A stretch of 64,000 nucleotides of DNA, taken from contig CAJTOH010000013.1 in assembly GCA_910577685.1 (NCBI GenBank), forward strand, positions 20,213 through 84,212. Direction: 5' to 3'. Positions 16,645-25,425 of this stretch are shown here, piece by piece (position 1 is the first letter of the stretch; each line of letters starts with the position of its first letter). This stretch comes from an uncultured Dorea sp. GTDB taxonomy: Bacteria > Bacillota > Clostridia > Lachnospirales > Lachnospiraceae. The notes under the pieces are model-generated. The model worked only from the letters and a program-made list of their open reading frames with translations, searched no databases and was not told the DNA's origin. Position numbers and translations under genes: made by a program.

Positions 16645-18411
16645 TCATCGGAAACTCTTAATCCAATTAATTAAAGAATCATGATACACATTATCCGTGA
16701 CATCCTTCTTCATCTGCTCCGTAACCGGACCGTTCTTTTCCATGATCGTAAGAATAGCCTCCTGAAGTCCGGCAATCCTGCCTTTCTCAAAAGCCTCCGG
16801 CTGATCCTCCGGCTTCTCCGGCTCTTTCTTTCCCTCGGCATCAGCCCGGGACAGGCTTTCCATGGCTTCGTCAATCATCTTCCCTGTCACGGTCTCCAGT
16901 GTCTCCCTGGATTCAAGCTTCGCCTTCTCCTCCTCAACGGATTCCAGCATCACCTCCGCCACCTTCTCAGCCACAATATCTGCCGCAGCCTCGGCGACTT
17001 CCTCTTCCGCAATCCTCTTTTCACCCGAATCCGCCACAACCGCCACATTCAGCTCCTGCCCTTCGGAAGCCGGAACCCAAATCTCTCCCGAATTCGCCTT
17101 CACGCTGACCGAGATACGGCCGTTATCCACAGCCACCTTCTCGCCTGACAGCATACCCACATAAAAAGCTCCGTTTGCTGCCGGAAGACTCATAGTAAAA
17201 TCGCCGTAGTCATTATTCACAGTAACGATAACCGATTCTCCCTCATAATTCCTCGCAAATGCATACTGCCGATTCGTCAGCATCAATTCCTGATAATCTC
17301 CATAGGACAGAGCCGGCGTACTCTGGCGCACCTTACCTAAGGCCGCTACCAATCTGGTATATGGATTCTCTTCTATGACATGTTCATAGTCATCAAGAGA
17401 CAGAGCCGGTCTTAAGGAATCGTCGGAGTGCCGCTCTTTGCGCCCCTCAATCCCGAACTCCGAACCGTAATAGATCGACGGTACTCCGGGCAGCGTATAC
17501 ATCAAGACGTGTACGGGCGCAAAATGCGCTTTGTTATTCAGCTTTGTGTAGATTCTCTCCACATCGTGGTTATCCACGAAATTATAGAGCTTCAAACCGT
17601 CCGGACGGCTGCCTCCCATACCGTAGAGCCTTTTTACCGTATGGGCAATCTCAAAATAATTGTGGTCGTTATGCCCCGAATACAAGGCTTTATGCAGATG
17701 GTAATTGGTGACGGAATGTAAGGTTCCTTCATTCACCCAGCGGTTGTAATCCCCGTGGATAACCTCTCCCATCAGCCAGAAGTCAGGCTTCACTTCATTG
17801 GCCACCTGCCGAAGCGCCTTCATGTATTCAAAATCCAGCACATCCGCCGCATCCAGACGGATCCCGTCCACGTCAAACTCCTTTACCCAGAAGCGGATTA
17901 CATCCCCAATATAATCCCGCACTTCCGGATTCTGCTGATTCAGTTTCGCAAGGAGATCGTAGCCTCCCCAGTTCTCGTAAGAAAACCCGTCGTTAAACTC
18001 ATTATTTCCCCAAAAATTCACGTTCCGGTACCAATCCTTATACCGCGAATTCTCCCTGTTCTTTTTGATATCCTGAAACGCAAAAAAATCCCGTCCGGTG
18101 TGGTTAAACACTCCGTCAAAGATAACTTTCACTCCTTGGCTGTGACACTCCTCCACAAATGCCGCCAAATCCTCGTTCGTTCCAAGACGGCTGTCCAGCT
18201 TCTTGTAATCCGTAGTCTCATATCCATGCCCCACCGATTCAAAAAGCGGGCCGATATAGATTGCGTTGCATCCAATCTCTTTGATATGTGCAATCCACGG
18301 CAACAGCGTATTCAGTCTGTGCTCCGGCTCCCCGTAGGAATTCTGCTTCGGCGCTCCGGTAAGCCCTAACGGATAAATGTGATAAAATACTGCCTCGTCA
18401 TACCATGCCAT
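16645..18411 (-). CDS. GH13 alpha-amylase family glycosidase with an acidic helical tail
   Basis: 588 residues. Retaining alpha-glucan hydrolase, apparently cytoplasmic since no signal peptide is present. The four GH13 regions are visible: DGVFNH (99-104), GIRLDAAD with nucleophile D187, GEVIHG with acid E216, and DNHD with D283. A beta-sandwich domain C follows to about 455. The last 130 residues are an unusual Glu/Ala/Lys-rich tail predicted as helix or coiled coil (AEEEVAEAAADIVAEKVAEV), which ordinary maltogenic amylases lack. The gene is monocistronic, downstream of rnhA with a 157-base gap, with AGGAGG upstream. Confidence 0.92.
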   Translation of the reverse strand: MAWYDEAVFYHIYPLGLTGAPKQNSYGEPEHRLNTLLPWIAHIKEIGCNAIYIGPLFESVGHGYETTDYKKLDSRLGTNEDLAAFVEECHSQGVKVIFDGVFNHTGRDFFAFQDIKKNRENSRYKDWYRNVNFWGNNEFNDGFSYENWGGYDLLAKLNQQNPEVRDYIGDVIRFWVKEFDVDGIRLDAADVLDFEYMKALRQVANEVKPDFWLMGEVIHGDYNRWVNEGTLHSVTNYHLHKALYSGHNDHNYFEIAHTVKRLYGMGGSRPDGLKLYNFVDNHDVERIYTKLNNKAHFAPVHVLMYTLPGVPSIYYGSEFGIEGRKERHSDDSLRPALSLDDYEHVIEENPYTRLVAALGKVRQSTPALSYGDYQELMLTNRQYAFARNYEGESVIVTVNNDYGDFTMSLPAANGAFYVGMLSGEKVAVDNGRISVSVKANSGEIWVPASEGQELNVAVVADSGEKRIAEEEVAEAAADIVAEKVAEVMLESVEEEKAKLESRETLETVTGKMIDEAMESLSRADAEGKKEPEKPEDQPEAFEKGRIAGLQEAILTIMEKNGPVTEQMKKDVTDNVYHDSLINWIKSFR

Positions 18412-18568
18412 CGTTATCCGTACCTCCTAAAAAATATTTCCAATATCACTGACATGAAGCGGCCTTCCTGCGTGATACCTTTACATTCTATCACAAAATG
18501 CCGCCGTCTGCCATAAAAAATACGGATATCGCACATTCAGACTTAAAGCGAAGAGGAAAGCCGAACCG

Positions 18569-19048
18569 TTACATCCGGACAACCACATCCTCGATCAGCT
18601 CTTTGCCGTCCGCAGCCCCCGTCGCCAAAGCATCGCATCTCTCGTTCTGGGGATGTCCGTCGTGGCCCTTAACCCAGATGAAAGTCACCCGATGCTTCTC
18701 TTTTGCCGCCAGCAGGCGTTTCCACAAGTCCACATTCTTCACCGGCTCGTTCTTCCCCCGTTTCCAGCCTTTCTTAATCCACCCGTCGATCCAATGCCGG
18801 TTAAACGCATTAACCACATACTGGGAATCGGAATACAGTTCAACCTCGCAAGGACGGTTCAGCGCCTCCAGCCCTGCAATCACAGCCATCAGCTCCATCC
18901 TGTTGTTCGTCGTCTTCTTATATCCCTGAGACAATTCCTTCGTGTGAAGCTCTCCCTTCGTATCCACATATTCCAGCACCGTCCCGTAGCCTCCCGGCCC
19001 ATCCGGGTTCCCTCTGGCAGCGCCGTCCGTATAGATCTTTACCTTCAT
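18569..19048 (-). CDS. rnhA: Ribonuclease H (type HI)
   Basis: 159 residues. Degrades RNA in RNA-DNA hybrids. The catalytic residues are D in YTDGAARGNPDGPGGYG, E in NNRMELMAVI, D in LYSDSQYVV and the last acidic residue in NERCDALA. GHDGHPQNERCD is the usual RNase HI end region. It lacks an N-terminal hybrid-binding domain. It lies 24 bases after the upstream MBL-fold gene, suggesting co-transcription. Confidence 0.95.
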   Translation of the reverse strand: MKVKIYTDGAARGNPDGPGGYGTVLEYVDTKGELHTKELSQGYKKTTNNRMELMAVIAGLEALNRPCEVELYSDSQYVVNAFNRHWIDGWIKKGWKRGKNEPVKNVDLWKRLLAAKEKHRVTFIWVKGHDGHPQNERCDALATGAADGKELIEDVVVRM

Positions 19049-19072
19049 GCCCGCTCTCCTCTCGCCGCAATA

Positions 19073-19762
19073 TTATCCGTCTGTCTCAAATACCTGCTGT
19101 TGGTTCCTGACCCTCATCACCCGATCCCGATATGGTTCCGAGATAGAATCGGCCGCCAGTCTGTCGCAAGTCTCATATTTTCCCCATAAATGCATGGGAA
19201 ACGCACAGCCTGTCCGGGTATGCCTCATAAAATAGTCGAACCCCCATGCATACTGTTCTTCCTGCCTTGGATCAAGGGGAAGGAACGCCACATCAATAGA
19301 CTCGCCCTCGATACGGCCGATCTCATACTGGAATCCGCGTCGCATCATCTCGTTATACTCGTCGCTTTCTTCCTCCCAGTGCCACCAGTTCAGATCCCCC
19401 GCATGGTAAATCGTCCTCTCTCCCACATGTACCAGAAAAGCGACGCCCTCGTCGGTAGAACGCAGGGTACGGATCTTCATGCCGTCAAGGGAAATCTCCT
19501 TGCGCGGCCCTATATAAGTGCATCTTCCCTCCGGCCCCTTTACCTCGATATCATCCGAAAGAATATAGTGGATCTCTCTGAAATCCCTCTCCCATTCAAA
19601 AATATGTTTTTGAAAATGATCGGGATGGACATGGCTTGCAAAGACATAAAGCTTGGCCGTCTCCGCAAATTCCGGAAGGGTTCCCTCATAGTAATCGAAG
19701 ATCAAAACCCTGTCGTCCACCTCCGCCGCATACCCGCTGTGACATAAATATGTTATCTTCAT
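19073..19762 (-). CDS. Metallo-beta-lactamase-fold hydrolase
   Basis: 229 residues. The metal-binding motif FASHVHPDHF (HxHxDH) is near residue 43. Downstream IYHAGDLNWWHW and the late histidine in FPMHLWGKY supply further ligands. The start MKITYLCHSGYAAEVDDRVL is typical of small MBL-fold hydrolases. The substrate is unknown. It lies between the MoaB-like gene (40 bases upstream) and rnhA. Confidence 0.88.
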   Translation of the reverse strand: MKITYLCHSGYAAEVDDRVLIFDYYEGTLPEFAETAKLYVFASHVHPDHFQKHIFEWERDFREIHYILSDDIEVKGPEGRCTYIGPRKEISLDGMKIRTLRSTDEGVAFLVHVGERTIYHAGDLNWWHWEEESDEYNEMMRRGFQYEIGRIEGESIDVAFLPLDPRQEEQYAWGFDYFMRHTRTGCAFPMHLWGKYETCDRLAADSISEPYRDRVMRVRNQQQVFETDG

Positions 19763-19802
19763 ATATCTCTTTCCCTCCGCGCAGACCGCCCCGGGCGGCA
19801 GA

Positions 19803-20273
19803 TTATACTTCCCCCTGAATCACCTCAACCGCATGAACCAGCTCCGGAAGCAGGTACTTTAGAACCTCCCTGACTGCCTGCGGCTTTCCCGGCAGGTTCA
19901 CAATCAATACTTCTCCCCTGATTCCGGCAACGCTCCTATTGAGCATCGCGCGCTTCGTTAATTTCATGGAATATGCGCGCATGGCCTCCGGAATACCTAC
20001 AATCGGTTTCTCGATAATATCCATCGTTGCCTCCGGCGTACAGTCCGATGGCCCGCAGCCCGCTCCGCCCGTAGTCAGCACAAGGTCTGCCGAAAATGTG
20101 TCCGTTATTCTCGTCATCACCGCCGCAAGAACCTCCCTGTCGTTAGGGATCGCCCCCATGTAGGTGATCTCAAGACCTGCCCCCTCCATCATCTCCATAA
20201 CGGCCTCGCCGCTTTCATTCGCCGCGCTCCCTCTATATACCTCCGTACTCGCCGTAATAATCGCCACTCTCAT
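19803..20273 (-). CDS. moaB: MoaB/MogA family protein (molybdopterin-binding fold)
   Basis: 156 residues. MoaB/MogA proteins adenylylate molybdopterin or act in cofactor synthesis. The fold motif is TTGGAGCGPSDCTPEATMDI, where most relatives have TTGGTG-x-SPRD-x-TPEA, so the SPRD part is altered to GPSD while the Asp, Pro and Glu are kept. No other molybdenum-cofactor gene is in the window, so the role is uncertain. GGAGG lies 6 bases before the ATG. It is preceded by a tandem repeat at 20290-20382. Confidence 0.82.
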   Translation of the reverse strand: MRVAIITASTEVYRGSAANESGEAVMEMMEGAGLEITYMGAIPNDREVLAAVMTRITDTFSADLVLTTGGAGCGPSDCTPEATMDIIEKPIVGIPEAMRAYSMKLTKRAMLNRSVAGIRGEVLIVNLPGKPQAVREVLKYLLPELVHAVEVIQGEV

Positions 20274-20289
20274 AACATACCTCCGTTAT

Positions 20290-20382
20290 TTCCCGGAAAC
20301 CCTCGTACTTTTCTAAAATCTCCTCTTTATCCATATTCCCCGGAAACTCTCGTATCTTTCTAAAAACTCCTCTTTATCCATA
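20290..20382. repeat. Head-to-tail 46/47-bp repeat upstream of the MoaB-like gene
   Basis: Copies at 20290-20335 and 20336-20382 share most positions. Read on the minus strand each copy starts ATGGATAAAGAGGAG and would encode MDKEE-[IF]-LE-[KR]-YE-[GS]-FR. One copy gives a 33-codon frame that overlaps the moaB start in another frame and stops at 20233. It looks like a duplicated 5' end of a lost or leader reading frame. Confidence 0.7.
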
Positions 20383-20386
20383 CAAG

Positions 20387-20413
20387 AAAGTCCGTGAACA
20401 GTTCACGGACTTT
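20387..20413 (-). terminator. Terminator hairpin after spoIVA
   Basis: AAAGTCCGTGAAC and GTTCACGGACTTT are perfect inverted repeats one base apart, so a 10-11-bp stem with a small loop forms. On the minus strand it is followed by CTTG, giving only a short T-run (CTTTCTTG). It separates spoIVA from the moaB group. Confidence 0.6.
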
Positions 20414-20475
20414 ACCCCATAATGTCTGTCAGATCAATCATAGCAAATTATACCGGAAGTGTAAAGGACTTTGCA

Positions 20476-21948
20476 TCAGATAATAATGCAGACCAGCCCT
20501 CCGTTGCTGTCGTTGACGATCTTCTGCATGGTATCCTGAAGCTTCTCCTGACTTTCGTCGTTAATCATGGCCATCTTGTTCTGCATCCCGTCCATCACCA
20601 GTTCCTCAATGGACTTTCCGAAGATATTCGTACCCCAGATTCCCTCCTCGCTCTCCTTCGCATCCTTGATGTAGCGGATCAAATCCTGAGCCTGCTGTTC
20701 ATTTCCCACAATAGGCGCAATCTCCGTCTCAATGTTAGCACGGATAAGATGAATAGAAGGCGCCTCCGAATGGATCTTAACCCCGTATTTGTTCCCCTGT
20801 TTGATAATGGTTGGTTCTTCCAGAGTGATCTCGTCTTTCTGGGGACTGACCACGCCGTAACCCCGCATCCTTACCGAGGCAAACGCGTCCCTCACCCCTT
20901 CGTACTCCTTTTTCAGTTCCGAAAGATTCTTCATGGCCGCCACCAGCTCATACTGCCCCGCAATATGAGTTCCGGTCAGCTCGCTTAACATCTCATAATA
21001 GAACTTTTCCGCCACCTGTATGCGTACCTTCACACAACCGGTATCCATTTCGATATGGTCTACCTTGATCTCTTCTATGTACATGCACTCCGGCATCTCA
21101 ATTCCTGCCGCCGCATCCCTAATCTCTCCGAAACGATTCAGGATATCTTTGATATGTACCAGCATTTCCTGCTTAATCTTGTGATCCCTGGGCAGCATTT
21201 CCACCCATTTCGGAACGAAGAACTGCACCTCGGAAACCGGGAATTCATATAGCACTGCTTCCATAATCCGGGTAATATCATCCTCTTTAAGCTGCTCGCA
21301 GTTGACCGGAATCGCCTGAACGCCGTACTGCTGTTCGCACTCCTCAGCCGTCTGTTTCGCCTCGTCGCCGAAAGGTTTCTTGGAATTCACCAGCACTATA
21401 AAAGGCTTTCCAATACTTTGCAGTTCCCGTATGGTCTTCTCCGTACCTTCCCGGTAGTTCTCCCGCGGGATATCCGTAATACTGCCGTCCGTGGTAATCA
21501 CGATACCTATGGTTGAATGATCGTGGATAACCTTGCGCGTGCCTATTGCCGCCGCCTTGGTAAAGGGTATCTCATGGTCGAACCACGGCGTCTTCACCTG
21601 TCGTTCTTCACCGCCCTCCACATGGCCGGACGCGCCCTCTACCATATACCCGACGCAGTCTATAAGCCTGACACGTACCTTCACATCCTCCGAAACCTTG
21701 ATCTCCGCCGCTTCCTTCGGGACGAACTTCGGCTCTGTGGTCATAATCGTCCGTCCCGACGCAGACTGGGGAAGTTCATCCTTGGTCCTTGCCCTTCCGT
21801 GTTCGTCTTCCATATGCGGAAGCACCAGCACATCCATGAATCGCTTGATAAATGTAGATTTTCCCGTCCTTACCGGGCCTACCACTCCGATGTAGATCTC
21901 ACCGTTTGTCCTTGCCTGTATGTCCTTGTATAAATGATATTGCTCCAT
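20476..21948 (-). CDS. spoIVA: Stage IV sporulation protein A
   Basis: 490 residues, the family's normal length. SpoIVA is the ATPase that polymerises on the outer forespore membrane and forms the base layer of the spore coat. Walker A is GVVGPVRTGKSTFI (residues about 22-35), followed by the conserved MEDEHGRARTKDELPQSASG segment. The C-terminal end (DSNGGLVCIII) matches the membrane-targeting end of the family. Its presence shows the host belongs to a sporulating lineage. It lies downstream of the metallophosphoesterase gene with a 74-base gap. Confidence 0.97.
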   Translation of the reverse strand: MEQYHLYKDIQARTNGEIYIGVVGPVRTGKSTFIKRFMDVLVLPHMEDEHGRARTKDELPQSASGRTIMTTEPKFVPKEAAEIKVSEDVKVRVRLIDCVGYMVEGASGHVEGGEERQVKTPWFDHEIPFTKAAAIGTRKVIHDHSTIGIVITTDGSITDIPRENYREGTEKTIRELQSIGKPFIVLVNSKKPFGDEAKQTAEECEQQYGVQAIPVNCEQLKEDDITRIMEAVLYEFPVSEVQFFVPKWVEMLPRDHKIKQEMLVHIKDILNRFGEIRDAAAGIEMPECMYIEEIKVDHIEMDTGCVKVRIQVAEKFYYEMLSELTGTHIAGQYELVAAMKNLSELKKEYEGVRDAFASVRMRGYGVVSPQKDEITLEEPTIIKQGNKYGVKIHSEAPSIHLIRANIETEIAPIVGNEQQAQDLIRYIKDAKESEEGIWGTNIFGKSIEELVMDGMQNKMAMINDESQEKLQDTMQKIVNDSNGGLVCIII

Positions 21949-21977
21949 ACTCCTGCCCCTTCCATTCGTGGTGTTAG

Positions 21978-22007
21978 AATATATGCAGGCTTGAGATGGT
22001 TTAGACT
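21978..22007 (-). promoter_or_regulatory. Possible sigma-E promoter for spoIVA
   Basis: Minus strand CATATATT (21978-21985), a 14-bp spacer, then AGTCTAAA at the -35 position (22000-22007). This resembles the mother-cell sigma-E pattern, with a CATA-type -10. It is expected for spoIVA by analogy with B. subtilis, but the -35 match is loose. Confidence 0.35.
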
Positions 22008-22022
22008 ATATTAAAACAAGTT

Positions 22023-23222
22023 TCAGTTAAACTTTACCGTAATGGAACAGATTTCCGCGATAGTTCCGACCCTCATATTCGGTCCGAAGATCCCCACGCC
22101 GGATGTCACGATATTGTGCATATCTCCTTTTTTCAGATATCCGCAGGCATTCTCCCACATCAAACGAATGGTCAGGTTCCCCGGCCACACCTGCCCGTCG
22201 TGGGTATGGCCGCACAGGTCCAGATCCACTCCCGCGTCCGCCAATTCCTTAAGCTCTTTCGGCTGATGGTCAATGACAAATATAGGCTTGGACAAATCCA
22301 TATCCGCCGTAATCTCCTGCGGCGTCTTCCGGGTCTCAATTCCCCGGCCCGGGCGATGCCTGTCCGGACGGCCGTAGAGATACACGCTGTCCGCAATGGT
22401 CACCGATTCGTCCCTAAGCAGCGTGATCCCCGCCCTCTCAAGGAACTCATCCATCCTGACGTCGCTTTCTTTCTTTCGGCTCCCTCCGAAGGTAAAACCG
22501 GCGAGAATTTTTTCCTTGATATCATGATTCCCATAGCAGGCATAAATCCCGTATTTGCTGCGGATCTCTTTTAAGATAGTGATTAGTTTCTCCGGGTCTT
22601 CTAACGCCTCGTACTCATTGTCAAAGATATCCCCTGCAAAGATCACCAAATCCGGCTCTTCCGCATTAATCTTGTCAACCATCTTCCGGATATGCTCGCA
22701 GCCGATATTGTAACCCATATGTAAATCCGCCGCCATGACTACCTTCATCTGCTTAAGGTCGTCCGCCTTCTTGTCAATCTTTACCTCATATCTTGTGGTT
22801 TTGATGTTTCCTGCATTCACCATTCCCCAGATACTAAGCACAGCAATTCCGACCGCGCAGATGACTCCCGAAATCACAAATACCTTGAAGCTTCTCAGCT
22901 TTTCCTGATTGATTCTCTTGCTTCTTTTCAGAATCACATGGATTACATCCGCCGTCCCCACCACTAAAATAGTATAAAGCAGGATTCCAAGCCAGTAATT
23001 TCCTATCTTTACGAAAAAACGTTTCACAACTCCCGACGGAAGGAAGAAGCCCACCCCCATGGCGCTGGCAAAAAACAGGTAAACCGTCGAAACGATCAGG
23101 CGCGCCCGAAACTTCCGGAACTCATGCCGGCAGGTACTCAGCCACCGAATAATCCACCGGATAATATATACATTGACCAACGCATACAGCGGAGACAATA
23201 ATATCGCTAACATAATCCTCAC
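22023..23222 (-). CDS. Membrane-anchored calcineurin-like metallophosphoesterase
   Basis: 399 residues. The first 135 or so contain four hydrophobic segments. The rest is a calcineurin-like phosphoesterase with the metal-ligand series AADLHMGYN, AGDIFDNE, YGNHD and LCGHTHDGQVWPG. It resembles YkuE/YaeI-type proteins. The substrate is unknown. The first 100 bases overlap the end of the upstream gene in another frame; M4 is an alternative start that shortens the overlap only slightly. Its position between the DUF975 gene and spoIVA suggests, but does not prove, a link to membranes or sporulation. Confidence 0.9.
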   Translation of the reverse strand: MRIMLAILLSPLYALVNVYIIRWIIRWLSTCRHEFRKFRARLIVSTVYLFFASAMGVGFFLPSGVVKRFFVKIGNYWLGILLYTILVVGTADVIHVILKRSKRINQEKLRSFKVFVISGVICAVGIAVLSIWGMVNAGNIKTTRYEVKIDKKADDLKQMKVVMAADLHMGYNIGCEHIRKMVDKINAEEPDLVIFAGDIFDNEYEALEDPEKLITILKEIRSKYGIYACYGNHDIKEKILAGFTFGGSRKKESDVRMDEFLERAGITLLRDESVTIADSVYLYGRPDRHRPGRGIETRKTPQEITADMDLSKPIFVIDHQPKELKELADAGVDLDLCGHTHDGQVWPGNLTIRLMWENACGYLKKGDMHNIVTSGVGIFGPNMRVGTIAEICSITVKFN

Positions 23223-25089
23223 TCCTTCTTTCCTTTGTATCCTCTAACACCTCTTGATAATCCGTAATTCCTTTTCCCTCGTTGGGATGGCCGATAGAAT
23301 ATCCGCAATCCGCCGCATACACGCACAAAAGCGCCAGACAGCTCCACACCAGCACATTTTTCTTAATCTCCCGTATCCGGTTGTCCAGAAGGGGCGCCGC
23401 CACATACACGATTACCATGCCCCCGATTCCGAACACCAGCAAGCCCTCCGCGCAGATTCTGCCGTTCAGGTTCAGAAAATATCCGCTGTAGTCCCACCAT
23501 TTCTTTCCCTCATAGAAGGTCTCAAGATAGTAAGACGTCCCGTACTCCACAACCCCGCATACGAAAATAATGCTGAAAAACTGGATTACCGGATGATTCC
23601 GCACTCTATTTAACAGCGTAAGAAGCAGTACCCCGCCCGACCCGTAAATAGGAAGCCACGGCCCGTGAAGGGTTCCGCGGTTGACAAACACTCCGTCCAG
23701 CACCAGATGAATACTTACCTCCCAGCACCAACCGATCAAAGAGAAGATAAAAAACAGCATAATCAGAGACCACACGGAATAGTGGCGCATATAGTGAAAG
23801 GTTTCGAATCTCTTCTGTTTCATCGCCTCCGGGAAATTGGACAGCCTAACAGGATAGACTCTTCCTTCCGCCGCATCCTTATACATTCCAAGCCGCGTCT
23901 TAAGTTCCCGGTTCTCTTCGTAGTCTCTGTCTTCTCTGGAATCTCCCGGCAAAATACCAAACCAGTCGGATAAAAAGCCCTTAATTCCCCCCGGCTTTTT
24001 TACACTGTCCTCCTGCTCTTTCTTCCACTCCACCACGTCCGCATAGGATTCTTCCAGGATCTCCTGCGACGCCCTCTCATACAGATATGAATCATTCAGA
24101 AGCTCCGCCCCCGGAAGCTGCGCCTCTTTTGCCATAAGGCGCAGCCTTGCATAATACTCGCAGTACGCCGCCAACTGGTAGGGCAGGGAATAGAAGACCT
24201 CCGTAACCCCAAAGGTAAAGGCCCCGAGGAGGATCCACCCGATAAAAGAACATTCCATCTTGAAACATTCCCACTTATGTCCCCGCATCATTTTCCGGGA
24301 AAGCGTAATTGCCTGCCGCCCGCCAATCTCCGGGTTCTCTGCCAGAATATAGGGGACTAAGAAGTATGAGTAATACTTGATAAACCCTCCGACAATAGTC
24401 AGCGTCCACAGTAACAAATAGACCATATACACAAGCATGGCAAGCGATACCTTTATCCACCGCTTCATGCGCAGCAAGAACATGAACCGGTGAATCGGCA
24501 GCTTCTCATAGCAACGGCTCTCAAGAAACATTCTCGCCGCAATCACCGAATAAGTATTGACCACCAGCAGATAGAAGCCAAACACTCCTGCAAAAGCCAG
24601 CATAACCAATATAAGGCTCCCCAGATTATCCGAGCCGAACAAAGAATTAATCCCTGACACGAACATCACGATAAAGGAGCCTGATGTGATGCCGTTGACC
24701 AGCTTCGACAATGCGCCTTTGCTCCTTCCCAGGACCCGGCTGCCCTCCTTCGACCGCTCGATCTCCGCCTCCTTAAGTCTCTCTGAAAGTTCCCTCCCTT
24801 TTTCGTGGTCTCCCATCAGAATATGCTCCACTACGTCAAGCAGTCCGACGCTGCCCATCGCCACTCTGGTATCGCTCTCAGACGCGTCGCCGGCAAAATC
24901 CTCCTCTGCCGGTTCCTGTATCTGCGCGTCTACGGCCAGCACCTTCTCCGAGGAATACATCCTCACAAAATTATCAAAACTCGAGCTTTGCAGCCCCAGA
25001 AATACAGCAATCAGACCCGTCATCACCAAAATCATATAATGTCTTTTAACCGTCTGTCTTGCTCTGGCTTTTATCTCTCTCCTAGTCAT
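23122..25089 (-). CDS. DUF975 membrane protein fused to a CmpB-like (PF06541-type) domain
   Basis: 655 residues from the chosen start MTRREIKARARQ, which has GAGG 7 bases upstream; the longer frame to 25164 lacks such a site. Residues 1-330 fit DUF975: several membrane helices, one external loop of about 120 residues and the KARARQTVKRHYM start. A soluble stretch follows at about 330-425. Residues about 430-590 are a CmpB-like domain (LIGWCWEVSIHLVLDGVF, then PWLPIYGSGGVLLLTLLN, then KWWDYSGYFLNLNGRI). The last 70 residues are hydrophilic. Function unknown. The gene lies between gpsA and the metallophosphoesterase. Confidence 0.82.
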   Translation of the reverse strand: MTRREIKARARQTVKRHYMILVMTGLIAVFLGLQSSSFDNFVRMYSSEKVLAVDAQIQEPAEEDFAGDASESDTRVAMGSVGLLDVVEHILMGDHEKGRELSERLKEAEIERSKEGSRVLGRSKGALSKLVNGITSGSFIVMFVSGINSLFGSDNLGSLILVMLAFAGVFGFYLLVVNTYSVIAARMFLESRCYEKLPIHRFMFLLRMKRWIKVSLAMLVYMVYLLLWTLTIVGGFIKYYSYFLVPYILAENPEIGGRQAITLSRKMMRGHKWECFKMECSFIGWILLGAFTFGVTEVFYSLPYQLAAYCEYYARLRLMAKEAQLPGAELLNDSYLYERASQEILEESYADVVEWKKEQEDSVKKPGGIKGFLSDWFGILPGDSREDRDYEENRELKTRLGMYKDAAEGRVYPVRLSNFPEAMKQKRFETFHYMRHYSVWSLIMLFFIFSLIGWCWEVSIHLVLDGVFVNRGTLHGPWLPIYGSGGVLLLTLLNRVRNHPVIQFFSIIFVCGVVEYGTSYYLETFYEGKKWWDYSGYFLNLNGRICAEGLLVFGIGGMVIVYVAAPLLDNRIREIKKNVLVWSCLALLCVYAADCGYSIGHPNEGKGITDYQEVLEDTKERRSEDYVSDIIVSAVCVGQCIYYPVDYSVAEYLPA

Positions 25090-25425
25090 AACTATCCTCT
25101 TCCGTAAATTTCCACAATACATAGCGTCTTGCGCCCATCGGCCGCAACACTCTATATAATACATGATTTTTTTTAGAAAGAAAATATTTTTTTATAATCT
25201 TAAACGGAAATTAAGAATATGATAAGATCTGAAACTATGATACAATGAACCTAATGAACGACTAACGCGATAGAAAGAAGTGAGCTTGCGGCACAGCTTT
25301 TAAATCTTCTCTACAACATCATAGACCGCACCTACATAGGGAAAATTCCCTGCTAGGACACTATTGCCCTAGCAGGGCTTGTGCTCTGCCGTCTGGTTAC
25401 GTTCCCCCCTTAACCTTCCGAAGGA
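25090..25425. other. 336-base intergenic region between gpsA and the DUF975 gene
   Basis: Contains the gpsA terminator candidate at 25348-25377 and an AT-rich tract (25160-25240) with runs of T and A, where a promoter for the DUF975 gene would lie. No clear -35/-10 pair with good spacing was seen. No open frame or RNA gene is recognisable. Confidence 0.5.
25348..25377 (-). terminator. Terminator candidate after gpsA
   Basis: CCCTGCTAGG and CCTAGCAGGG form a perfect 10-bp stem with a 10-base loop, 49 bases after the gpsA stop. On the minus strand it is followed by GAATTTTCCC, a short T-run. Confidence 0.6.

Noticed and set aside
23122..25164. Longer N-terminus of the DUF975 protein
   Set aside because: The start at 25089 has a Shine-Dalgarno and the family-typical MTRREIKARARQ; the 25 extra residues have neither.
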